A stretch of 54,221 nt of DNA from Nostoc sp. TH1S01 (GTDB taxonomy: Bacteria; Cyanobacteriota; Cyanobacteriia; Cyanobacteriales; Nostocaceae), in assembly GCA_018993265.1 (NCBI GenBank), contig JAGKSW010000181.1, positions 1-54,221 on the forward strand, given 5' to 3'. The position numbers and the translations under genes were made by a program. Positions 45,815-54,221 of the stretch are shown here, one piece after another. How positions within the stretch are numbered: the stretch's first letter is position 1; each line of letters begins with the position of its first letter. The notes under the pieces were generated by a model. The model was not told the origin of the DNA and did no database searches. It saw only the letters and a program-made list of their open reading frames with translations.

Positions 45815-46243
45815 TTAATCTGGAATCACTGGACTCAAAGGGCTAAGAGGAGTAGTAAACACGTAATAAATTACTCCAGCGCCAAGAATCATAATTGCCA
45901 AACTGAACAAAATTACCCAGCGGTCTGTAGGTTCATAATTATCATCTTCAATATCACGACGCACAGCAAAATAGTGTGCCGTTGACAGCCATACTGTCAC
46001 TAACCCAACTAAAGAAAAGACTAAACCCAACTTCCAGCCATTGCCAGGTGTGGGTAATAAAGGGACTTGAAAGGCTCGCAGACGGACGATAACGACTCCA
46101 AAACCCAACAGTGCGATCGCAGTTCGCATCCAAGCCAGGTAGGTGCGTTCATTGGCTAAATGATCCCTGATTCGTGATGGATTTAGCCTTCCTAGTTTCT
46201 TCTTTTCTTGGTTCTCTTCTGTTGGCTTAGATTCTAATTGCAT
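45815..46243 (-). CDS. DUF202 (YidH-like) membrane protein
   Basis: This 142-residue protein has a basic start, then RDHLANERTYLAWMRTAIAL, the DUF202 hallmark, and three hydrophobic segments ending VILFSLAIMILGAGVIYYVF. I prefer ATG 46243; an upstream in-frame ATG (to 46381) adds 46 residues of no family character. Function of the family is unknown. Its stop codon touches the MITE. Confidence 0.85.
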   Translation of the reverse strand: MQLESKPTEENQEKKKLGRLNPSRIRDHLANERTYLAWMRTAIALLGFGVVIVRLRAFQVPLLPTPGNGWKLGLVFSLVGLVTVWLSTAHYFAVRRDIEDDNYEPTDRWVILFSLAIMILGAGVIYYVFTTPLSPLSPVIPD

Positions 46244-46719
46244 CAATAACACCCTTAAACTCCAAGAGGTTCCCCTCCAAAAAATACCAAAGTGATAGCA
46301 AATTTCCTTCCAGATAATTTGCAACTTGTGCGGCGATCGCACTTGAAAAATATATTTAATTTGCTGGTACATTTTTGCCAAAATTTATTTTAATGCAGAG
46401 ATACTAATAACACAAGTTTGAATAACATTATTAGTTCAAACAATCTGCCATAATCCGAGGTTTTGCAGCATTATGCTTGATTTTGCTCATTTGCTACATC
46501 TAGCAATCTATCTATTTACTGGTCAATTAATCTCTCCAATAGCGATCGCTCAACTTAAATTTTTTCATTTTTGAGTAGGCACATTAGTAATGGGTGTATT
46601 TATTAGTCTTATTATTTACTGTATTTAATTTAATCCATAGAATCAAATGTTTTTATTTGTCAAAATTATAAATATAAGTGATTAAATTTTGAAATCAAGG
46701 TTTTTAGGGATAGTTGAGT
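46244..46719. other. Intergenic between DUF202 gene and LysR gene
   Basis: About 475 AT-rich bases with divergent promoters for the DUF202 gene and the LysR-type regulator. The part nearest DUF202 stays open in its frame. One HIP1 octamer near 46545; no RNA gene or repeat seen. Confidence 0.4.
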
Positions 46720-47697
46720 ATGGCAGGGATGACGCTGGAGCAGCTCAGAATCTTTCTCGCTGTAGCAGAACATCTACACTTTACGCGTGCGGCCGAAGAG
46801 CTGTATATTACCCAGCCAGCAGTCAGTGCTGCAATTCACAACTTAGAGCAAGAATACGGAGTCAAACTGTTTCATCGCATCGGCCGCCACATTGAGATTG
46901 CCGAAGCTGGTAAGTTATTACAAGTAGAAGCACAGAAAATCCTCGACCAAGTAACGTTAACAGAACGAGGATTGCGAGAATTAAACAATCTACAACGAGG
47001 TGAATTAAAATTAGGCTCTAGTTTAACTATTGGTAACTATTGGTTGCCGAGAAAAATTAGTGAATTTAAAAGTAAATATCCGCATATTTCTGTTGATTGT
47101 TGTTTGGCAAATGCCGAAACAATTTGTGAAGGAACGGCAATGGGACAGTTTGATTTAGGCTTAGTTGAAGGTGATGTGAAGCCAGCTTTACAGAATACTT
47201 TAGAACGAGAAATAATTGGGAGCGATCGCTTACAAATAGTTGTTGGTGAAACTCACCCTTGGTTTGAACGCGGAGAAATTACTGTTGCAGAACTAACTCA
47301 AACACCTTGGGTAATGCGAGAACCAGGTTCTGGAACTCAGCAAAGATTTGAAGAAGCCTTACAAAATTGGGGCATTAATTTGAGTGAAATCAATGTAATT
47401 TTAGTTTTCAACAGTGGTGAAATGGCCAAAGCCGCTGTTGAAAGTGGTGTAGGTGCAACAGGAATTTCTGAGTTAATGGTCAAAAAAGAAATTCAGCTAG
47501 AAACTTTACGAGCAATTCGAGTTTGCACTCACCAAGAAGATTGCAGCCAAGATTTAGAAATTGTTCGACCATTTTTTAAACTCAAGCATCGCCAACGGTT
47601 TCAAACGGCTTTGGCTAAAGTCTTTGAACAAACTTTGATTGCATCATACACCACCATAAATTTTCCTGAAAACAATCTAGTTAGTCTGCAAAAGTAA
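46720..47697 (+). CDS. LysR-type transcriptional regulator
   Basis: This protein of about 325 residues begins MAGMTLEQLRIFLAVAEHLH with a winged helix-turn-helix (TRAAEELYITQPAVSAAIHN) followed by the periplasmic-binding-like effector domain. The ATG at 46720 is chosen over a TTG six bases earlier; ATG 46729 is also possible. Its effector and targets are unknown; the divergent DUF202 gene is a possible target by position, as LysR proteins often regulate neighbours. Confidence 0.9.
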   Translation: MAGMTLEQLRIFLAVAEHLHFTRAAEELYITQPAVSAAIHNLEQEYGVKLFHRIGRHIEIAEAGKLLQVEAQKILDQVTLTERGLRELNNLQRGELKLGSSLTIGNYWLPRKISEFKSKYPHISVDCCLANAETICEGTAMGQFDLGLVEGDVKPALQNTLEREIIGSDRLQIVVGETHPWFERGEITVAELTQTPWVMREPGSGTQQRFEEALQNWGINLSEINVILVFNSGEMAKAAVESGVGATGISELMVKKEIQLETLRAIRVCTHQEDCSQDLEIVRPFFKLKHRQRFQTALAKVFEQTLIASYTTINFPENNLVSLQK

Positions 47698-47733
47698 TGA
47701 TTAATTTGGTAAGAATTCAGCACTACTGAATTC

Positions 47734-48576
47734 TTACGATAAAATTTCTAACACTGTCTTGGCAATGAATTGATTAGCTCTACTGGTGAGATGTACTTGA
47801 TCCCAAAATACATACTCATCGGGATTACCAGATTCTACGAGTGAGCAACCTTGAGTTGTGTTAGTGAAACCAAACTTTTGTGGATGAGCAATCATTTCAT
47901 TTACAACAGATTTAACATCAAATAAAATCAGATTAATTTTGTCCTCAAAAATGTGAACAATTTCCTTTAAAGCTTGGTTATGCTTGTTGATGACTTGGCT
48001 GACTAACTCAGAATTTGTAATATGATTTACTTCTGGTGCTAGCGGTGTTTTGCCAATATCAATTACATTAATTAACAAAATATGCTTAGCTCCAAGCTCA
48101 GTTAAAGTTTGAATTGCTGTAGAAATATTAGTGATGGTAGCAATAGTATCACTATATTTAGGAAGTCCATTGACAAAAGGAGCATAATCTGCGGCTCCAG
48201 CCCAGATGACATATAGTGCATTCGGATCAGCAAATTGTGAATTTTGCTGTAATAAGCTAGTAAATAAATCTATTTGTTGTTGCAATCCTGGTAATGCTGG
48301 TAATTCTGGGATTACAGCCGGAAATAAATTATCCCGGCCTGTAGTTGCTCCACCAAAAGCAAAATTAATTCCTTGATGATTTGCAGTATTCTCTGTGCTT
48401 GGTTTTAAGCTGCTTTTTAGGCGGTCTGCTAAATAGTCAACCCAGAGACGGCCATTAGAAAATCTTCCATTATAGTTAGGAGGCGCGCCTAAAATGCCTT
48501 TAGTAGCATTAAAAGCATTACCTGTATCTGAATAACTGTCGCCAAAGATATATAAATTAGTGAACTGCTTGGTCAT
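47734..48576 (-). CDS. SGNH/GDSL hydrolase lacking the block III Asn
   Basis: This 280-residue esterase-like protein has block I FGDSYSDTGN (Ser14), block II NFAFGGATTG and block V DQVHLTSRAN (Asp259, His262). Block III, normally GxND, reads WAGAADYAPF, so the oxyanion-hole Asn is Ala129. Catalysis may be weak or altered. No signal peptide is evident. It is convergent with the LysR gene. Confidence 0.88.
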   Translation of the reverse strand: MTKQFTNLYIFGDSYSDTGNAFNATKGILGAPPNYNGRFSNGRLWVDYLADRLKSSLKPSTENTANHQGINFAFGGATTGRDNLFPAVIPELPALPGLQQQIDLFTSLLQQNSQFADPNALYVIWAGAADYAPFVNGLPKYSDTIATITNISTAIQTLTELGAKHILLINVIDIGKTPLAPEVNHITNSELVSQVINKHNQALKEIVHIFEDKINLILFDVKSVVNEMIAHPQKFGFTNTTQGCSLVESGNPDEYVFWDQVHLTSRANQFIAKTVLEILS

Positions 48577-48794
48577 ATCTAGACACTACCTGATGATAAT
48601 TATGAGATTGGCGAATATTTTTATACAGGTATAGCACAAAGATTTGGAAATAGGTTGAGCGAGTAAAATTAGTATTTTTTTAAGATTTACTGAATTCAAA
48701 GCGAAATTTTTATTCCTTTTACCTATGGTAGTTATTTATTCCCGTAGCAAGGGAAATCTATAGATACAAGAATCATTTGATCAAAGAGGAAAAA

Positions 48795-51700
48795 ATGGTG
48801 TCGGCACTGTTTAGGATACTGGGGTATGACCTGAAAGAAGTTGTTCATGAGGGTGTAGACACTATTATTTACAGAGTCACTTCCCAAACTAGCCAGAAAT
48901 CACTAATTGTAAAGGCACTCAAAGCTGAATATCCTAGCCTAGAAAACATTTTTCGCCTCAAACACGAATATAAAATTCGACAACATTTAAATTTTGAAGG
49001 TGTAGTTAAGGTTTATAGCCTAGAAAGCTATGAACACCGACTGTTACTTGTCAGTGAAGACTTTGGTGGTATTAGTCTGCAACAATGGCTCTCAAAGGAA
49101 AAAGCTTCTCTCCTTTGTTTGCTGAAAATTGCAATTTCATTAACTAAAACAATTGACTATATACATCAACAACAAATCGTCCACAAAGATATTAAGCCAG
49201 CTAACATTATTATTAACCCTCAATCCCAGCAAGTGAAACTGACTGATTTCAGCATCGCATCAAGGTTGAATCAGGAAACACCTCAAATCACCAATCCCAA
49301 CCATATAGAAGGAACTCTGGCATATATGTCGCCAGAACAAACAGGCAGAATGAACCGCACTGTTGATTATCGCAGTGATTTTTACTCATTGGGGGTAACG
49401 TTCTATGAAATGCTCACAAAACAACTACCATTTCACGGTAGTGATCCTCTGGAGGTAATTCACTGCCATATTGCCAAGCAACCAACTCCTATCCAGCAGT
49501 TAAACTCAGAAGTGCCTGATGTTGTGGCAGCAATTATAATTAAATTGATCGCAAAAAATGCCGAAGACCGCTATCAAACTGCGGCTGGGCTATTGGCAGA
49601 TTTAGAATTGTGTTTAGAACAACTGCAAACACAGGGTAAGATAGAAAATTTTATCCCAGGAGAGCGCGATCGCACTGCTCATCTTCTGATTCCGCAAAAA
49701 CTCTACGGACGGGAACAAGAAGTGCAAATGTTACTATCTGCCTTTGAACGGGTAGCAACATCAACATCCCCAAGAGAATTGGTGCTTGTGTCTGGTTACT
49801 CTGGTGTTGGTAAATCATCTTTAGTTAACGAAGTTCACAAGCCAATTGTTCATCGGCGCGGTTACTTTATTCGGGGCAAATTTGACCAATTTCAGCGTAA
49901 TATTCCATACTCTTCTTTAATTCAGGCATTTCAAAGCTTAATCCAACAATTACTCACAGAAACTAACGCCCGACTAGAACTTTGGAAACACAAGTTACTG
50001 TCAGCTTTGAATGCTAACGGACAAGTAATAATTGATGTCATTCCCGATGTTGAACGGATCATTGGCAAACAGCCATCAATTCCGCAATTAGGGTTAAAAG
50101 AAGCTAAAAACAGGTTTCATCAAGTCTTCCAAGCTTTTATCCAAGTTTTTACACAAAGCGAACATCCCCTAGTAATATTTCTCGATGACTTGCAGTGGGC
50201 AGATTCTGCTTCTTTAGATTTCATTCAAGTTTTGATGACTAACTCAGATACGCAATACTTGCTGCTAATTGGAGCATACCGCGATAACGAAGTCACTAGC
50301 ACTCATCCATTACTAAAAACATTAGAAGATATTTCCCAAGCTAAAACTATTATCAACAATATTGTGTTGTCGCCTTTGGCAGTTAATCATGTGCAGCAAA
50401 TTGTAGCAGACACGCTCAATGATGGAGAAAACACTGTATCTTTAGCCGAATTATTATTCAATAAAACTCAAGGTAATCCATTTTTTCTGACCCAACTACT
50501 CAAGACTTTACACCAAGATTATCTACTTCAGTTTGACTTTGCTCAAGGATGTTGGCGATGGGATTTATCGCAAATTCAAGCGACAGGTATTGCAGATAAG
50601 AACGTAGTGGAGTTGGTAGCTGGGAATATTGCCAAGTTACCAGAAACTACCCAAAATACTTTGAAATTGGCAGCTTGTATCGGTGCGAGGTTCAATTTAA
50701 ATATTTTAGCGACAGTTAGTGAACAGCGATCGCTCCTCATTGCCACAGCTTTGGAACCTGCCTTACAAGCAGGACTAATTTTACCTTTGAGCCATGAATA
50801 CAACATACCCTTATTATTTGCCGATGAAGAATTAGAAATAATGGGGTTTGATGATTCGCAAATTACTTATCGTTTTCTGCATGATCGCGTTCAGCAAGCC
50901 GCATATTTTCTCATTCCTGAATCACAAAAGCAAGCCACTCATTTTCAAATGGGTCAATTACTTCTCCAAAGCAAAACTGAAGCAGAAATTGAGGCTAATA
51001 TTTTTGATATTGTGAATCAATTTAACTATGGAATTGATTTATTTTCTACGCCATCGCAAAAAGATGAATTAGCTCGATTTAATTTAATCGCCGGACATAA
51101 AGCAAAAGCTGCCGCCGCTCATGAGCCTGCTGTCAATTATCTGCGGATAGCGCGACAACTCTTAGCCGCAGATAGTTGGCAATCTCAATATCAATTAACT
51201 TTAGATATTTATGTTGAAAGTGCAGAAGCAGAGTATCTGATCACTAATTTTGAATTAGCACAAGCATTATCAAATATTGTTATTCAACAAGCCAATAATT
51301 TCCTTGATCAAATCAAAGTCTACGAATTAATCATAGACATGTATATTGCTCAATGCCAACAATTTTTAGCAGTAAATTTTGGCATACAGGCAGTAGAGAT
51401 ATTAGGAATTTCTCTGATTAGTTATACAGGGAATGTTAACAATCTACCGCAACTACCATTGCTGCCAGATTTAGCAAATTTTCCCGAAATGACCAATCCT
51501 TACCAATTGGCAAGTATCCGCATTCTGAGCAAAATTTCGGCACCTGCTTATCAATCTGCACCAGATATTTATCCCCAAGTAGTTTTGACAATGGTCAATC
51601 TTTGCTTAGAACATGGACACTCACCATTAGCCGCTTATGTTTATGGTGCTTATAGTGCATTTTTACAATCTATTATCGGCAATCCACTAGCTTCTTATCA

Positions 51701-54185
51701 TGCAGGACAAATTGCTTTCAGTTTGTTAGAAATCTACCCCAATAAAGAATTAGAAGTCAAAGTTTACATGGTGGTGAGTACTTATGCTTTACCTGGTAAA
51801 GAACATATCAAAGCAACATTTAATCCCTTAATTAAAGGTATTCATAGTGGATTAGAAGTTGGAAATATTACTCATGCTGGTTTGACTGTGATTGCCTACT
51901 GCACACAATTATTTCTGGCTGGTGAAAACTTGGAATTAGTTAACAGCCGCCAAATTCAATATATTGAGTTACTCAAAAAAATCAAGCAAAAACCTTATGT
52001 AAGCTACGTTAGTATTTGGACACAGTTAGTAGTAAATCTTCAAAGTGTAGTATCTAACCCATGTTATTTAACTGGCGATATTTGTCAAGAAGAAGATATT
52101 ATTACTGGGTTTGAAGAAACTTCATACTATCAGGGAATATTTGCGGCTTATATTGCTAAGGCAATTATTTTATATAACTTTGGGGAATATGAACAAGCCG
52201 TTAATTACTGTGAAAAAGCAGCTCCTTATCAAAGAGCAACTTTAGGGTTAATTTTAGCGGCTGCTTATTATTTTTACTATTCATTAGCTTTGTTAGCTCA
52301 GTATGCTGATGTGACCGCAGATCAACAAAATTCTATTTTAGAACAAGTACAGGCTAATCAAGCAAAGTTAAAACATTGGGCAGAAAATGCGCCATGTAAT
52401 TTTAAACATAAATATGAACTAGTAGCAGCAGAAATCGCCCGCCGTCAAGGACAAGTTTTAACCGCAATGGATTTTTATGATTGTGCTATTAGCAATGCTG
52501 CCGAAAATGGCTATATTCAAGAAGAGTCTTTAGCTAACGAGATTGCAGCTTTGTTTTACTTAGAGTTAGGTAAAACTAAAATTGCTAAAACATACATGAC
52601 AGAAGCATATTATGGTTACATTAAATGGGGAGCGATCGCTAAAGTTAAAAATTTAGAAAAACGTTATTTTCATTTGATTACTCAAACTCAGCCTATAGAT
52701 CAGAACCAAAGCATAATAGATGATTGGTTGATGTCTAGAACTACTCACCAAACAATTGCCCAAACTCAAAATAATAGTCTTAGCACTTATCATACCTTGG
52801 ACTGGGTAACGGCTATGAAGGCCGCAGAAGCAATATCTAGTGAAATTATCCTAGATAATTTGTTGAAAAAACTATTAAATATTGTTTTAGAAAATACTGC
52901 TTCCGAGAAAGGCTGTTTGATTTTAGAACAAGATAATCAACTGTTTGTCAAAGCTGTTGCTCGAACCTTAGATAATTGCTTTGAAATCATCCAATCTACT
53001 CTTGTGGAAAGTAGTCAGGATATTCCAGTTTCTTTAATTAACTATGTTGCTAGAACCCAAGACACCTTAATTTTAGGTGATGCTAATCAAGAAAGTATTG
53101 CGAGTACAGATGCTTATATCCTCAAACATCAACCGAAATCAATTTTGTGTACACCAATTGTGTATCAAGGCAAGTTAATTGGTTTATTTTATCTAGAGAA
53201 TAACTTAACTACTGACGCATATACTAGCGATCGCCAGGAAATTCTCAAGCTTTTAACCACACAAGCGGCTATTGCTATTGAAAACGCCAGTCTTTACGCT
53301 CGTGAGCAAGAAAAATCTCTGCAACTGCAACAATCTCTTCAACAACTTCAACGAACACAGGCTCAACTTGTACAAACTGAAAAAATATCTTCCCTCGGAC
53401 AATTAGTAGCTGGTGTTGCACATGAAGTAAACAACCCTGTTGGCTTCATTAGTGGTAATATCTCCTATGCTAAACAGTATATTGCAGATTTGATAGCTCA
53501 CTTACATCTATATCAGCAGGAATATTCCAATTCTTCTCTGAGCATTCAAACACATGAGGAAGAAATTGAACTAGAGTATTTGCTAGAAGATTTACCTAAA
53601 ATGATTGACTCAATGCAGTTAGGTATAGGCCGAATTCAAGATATCATGCAATCTCTGCGAAACTATTCTCGCAATGATGGAGGACAACGGAATTTTAGCG
53701 ATATTCACAAAGGGATAGATACCACATTGATGATCCTGCAACATCGTCTCAAGGCTACATCTCAACGTCCAGCAATTCAAATTGTCAAAAACTATGGCGA
53801 TTTACCAGAAATTCCTTGTTATTTTGGACAACTCAATCAAGTATTTATGAATTTCTTGGCAAATGCTATTGATGCTTTAGAAGAAGCTAACTTAGGTAAG
53901 AGCTATCAAGTTTTAGAGCAACAACCAAATATAATTACGATTACAACATCTGTAGAAAATGAGTATGCAGTAATTAGTATTGCTGACAACGGTATCGGGA
54001 TTTCAGAAGAAATGCAGCAGTTAATTTTTCATCCTTTTTTTACTACTAAACCACAAGATAAAGGTACAGGATTAGGATTATCTATTAGTCATCAAATTAT
54101 TACTGAACAACATGATGGCACGCTTGATTGTATTTCTGTTCCTAATTACGGCACAAAGTTTATTATTCGCCTGCCACTAGAGTAG
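48795..54185 (+). CDS. HstK-type Ser/Thr and His hybrid kinase (about 1796 residues)
   Basis: An AAAGAGGAAAAA box precedes the ATG at 48795; the TTG at 48777 lies upstream of that box. Domains: Ser/Thr kinase (about 10-265, catalytic HKDIKPAN intact, DFS in place of DFG), AAA-type ATPase (P-loop SGYSGVGKSS near 335, Walker B VIFLDDLQWAD near 461), a long helical TPR-like region (about 600-1300), GAF (about 1375-1495), HisKA with VAGVAHEVNNPVGF near 1540, and HATPase with FLANAIDAL, ADNGIGI and GTGLGLSIS. Such proteins (hstK family of Nostoc/Anabaena) combine both kinase chemistries. It is the intact counterpart of the decayed copy at 35.3-38.1 kb. Confidence 0.92.
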   Translation: MVSALFRILGYDLKEVVHEGVDTIIYRVTSQTSQKSLIVKALKAEYPSLENIFRLKHEYKIRQHLNFEGVVKVYSLESYEHRLLLVSEDFGGISLQQWLSKEKASLLCLLKIAISLTKTIDYIHQQQIVHKDIKPANIIINPQSQQVKLTDFSIASRLNQETPQITNPNHIEGTLAYMSPEQTGRMNRTVDYRSDFYSLGVTFYEMLTKQLPFHGSDPLEVIHCHIAKQPTPIQQLNSEVPDVVAAIIIKLIAKNAEDRYQTAAGLLADLELCLEQLQTQGKIENFIPGERDRTAHLLIPQKLYGREQEVQMLLSAFERVATSTSPRELVLVSGYSGVGKSSLVNEVHKPIVHRRGYFIRGKFDQFQRNIPYSSLIQAFQSLIQQLLTETNARLELWKHKLLSALNANGQVIIDVIPDVERIIGKQPSIPQLGLKEAKNRFHQVFQAFIQVFTQSEHPLVIFLDDLQWADSASLDFIQVLMTNSDTQYLLLIGAYRDNEVTSTHPLLKTLEDISQAKTIINNIVLSPLAVNHVQQIVADTLNDGENTVSLAELLFNKTQGNPFFLTQLLKTLHQDYLLQFDFAQGCWRWDLSQIQATGIADKNVVELVAGNIAKLPETTQNTLKLAACIGARFNLNILATVSEQRSLLIATALEPALQAGLILPLSHEYNIPLLFADEELEIMGFDDSQITYRFLHDRVQQAAYFLIPESQKQATHFQMGQLLLQSKTEAEIEANIFDIVNQFNYGIDLFSTPSQKDELARFNLIAGHKAKAAAAHEPAVNYLRIARQLLAADSWQSQYQLTLDIYVESAEAEYLITNFELAQALSNIVIQQANNFLDQIKVYELIIDMYIAQCQQFLAVNFGIQAVEILGISLISYTGNVNNLPQLPLLPDLANFPEMTNPYQLASIRILSKISAPAYQSAPDIYPQVVLTMVNLCLEHGHSPLAAYVYGAYSAFLQSIIGNPLASYHAGQIAFSLLEIYPNKELEVKVYMVVSTYALPGKEHIKATFNPLIKGIHSGLEVGNITHAGLTVIAYCTQLFLAGENLELVNSRQIQYIELLKKIKQKPYVSYVSIWTQLVVNLQSVVSNPCYLTGDICQEEDIITGFEETSYYQGIFAAYIAKAIILYNFGEYEQAVNYCEKAAPYQRATLGLILAAAYYFYYSLALLAQYADVTADQQNSILEQVQANQAKLKHWAENAPCNFKHKYELVAAEIARRQGQVLTAMDFYDCAISNAAENGYIQEESLANEIAALFYLELGKTKIAKTYMTEAYYGYIKWGAIAKVKNLEKRYFHLITQTQPIDQNQSIIDDWLMSRTTHQTIAQTQNNSLSTYHTLDWVTAMKAAEAISSEIILDNLLKKLLNIVLENTASEKGCLILEQDNQLFVKAVARTLDNCFEIIQSTLVESSQDIPVSLINYVARTQDTLILGDANQESIASTDAYILKHQPKSILCTPIVYQGKLIGLFYLENNLTTDAYTSDRQEILKLLTTQAAIAIENASLYAREQEKSLQLQQSLQQLQRTQAQLVQTEKISSLGQLVAGVAHEVNNPVGFISGNISYAKQYIADLIAHLHLYQQEYSNSSLSIQTHEEEIELEYLLEDLPKMIDSMQLGIGRIQDIMQSLRNYSRNDGGQRNFSDIHKGIDTTLMILQHRLKATSQRPAIQIVKNYGDLPEIPCYFGQLNQVFMNFLANAIDALEEANLGKSYQVLEQQPNIITITTSVENEYAVISIADNGIGISEEMQQLIFHPFFTTKPQDKGTGLGLSISHQIITEQHDGTLDCISVPNYGTKFIIRLPLE

Positions 54186-54204
54186 ACTTATTGCAAGAAT
54201 GTCA

Positions 54205-54221
54205 GGACTTACGCAACTGGC
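54205..54221. mobile_element. Start of another copy of the MITE terminal repeat
   Basis: GGACTTACGCA recurs at 54205-54215, identical to the MITE ends at 45.5 kb, followed by ACTGGC, a string also found inside that MITE near 45759. The base pair before it is CA rather than TA. The element runs off the window. Confidence 0.55.

Noticed and set aside
45550-45818. Several overlapping frames of 70-81 codons
   Set aside because: They lie inside the MITE and consist of its repeats.

Overview
The window reads as chromosomal DNA of a filamentous, probably heterocyst-forming cyanobacterium (Nostocales). The evidence is the recurrent HIP1 octamer GCGATCGC, heptanucleotide repeat arrays between genes, STAND/WD40 and Ser/Thr-His hybrid kinases, a LexA box of the cyanobacterial type, and the protein families present. 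Genus cannot be fixed from the sequence alone.

Layout. 1-2.5 kb: a minus-strand cluster of toxin-antitoxin-like genes (PIN-like/DUF433, an addiction-module antitoxin, a RelE/ParE-like toxin with its antitoxin) that carries a broken second copy of the DUF433 gene end. 2.5-7.2 kb: an EgtD-like methyltransferase, then murD and glyS. 7.25-8.1 kb: two tiny cyanobacterial proteins and an acidic protein. 8.5-12.5 kb: a DndD-like SMC ATPase translationally coupled to a 57-residue protein, and a helicase like the Dnd-associated restriction helicase. 12.6-14.4 kb: lexA, with its own LexA operator, and argF. 14.87-20.3 kb: an island between tRNA-Thr and tRNA-Ser. It starts with what looks like one end of a Tn7-like/type V-K CAST-like transposon immediately after the tRNA, and holds a caspase-NTPase-WD40 gene, a divergent Trypco1 gene and a TPR gene scrap. 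20.6-23.3 kb: lptA, lptB and an lptF/G-type permease. 23.5-31.9 kb: metabolic and membrane genes (GST, argD, K+ channel, glcD, NUDIX, a GH10-like protein). 32.3-38.1 kb: a histidine kinase with a degenerate ATP site, tRNA-Lys(CTT), and a decayed Ser/Thr-His kinase with a roughly 3 kb internal deletion. 38.2-39.2 kb: an alpha/beta hydrolase. 40.2-45.5 kb: a peptide secretion cassette. 45.5-45.8 kb: a MITE. 45.8-48.6 kb: a DUF202 protein, a LysR regulator and an SGNH hydrolase. 48.8-54.2 kb: an intact 1.8-kaa Ser/Thr-His hybrid kinase, followed by the start of another copy of the MITE terminal repeat at the window edge.

The most promising candidate for an undescribed system is the cassette at 40204-45531. 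An unlisted 48-residue gene encodes a double-glycine leader (ELSFEAMETISGG) followed by only nine residues, AAKVKWGLA. After a 17-bp hairpin come a TPR protein, a C39-peptidase ABC exporter and an HlyD adaptor. There is no modification enzyme and no obvious immunity gene, which makes a secreted signal peptide at least as likely as a bacteriocin. A TPR protein beside a nonapeptide recalls the architecture of RRNPP peptide signalling; that comparison is inference. The second candidate is the transposon relic at tRNA-Thr with its caspase/Trypco1 conflict module.
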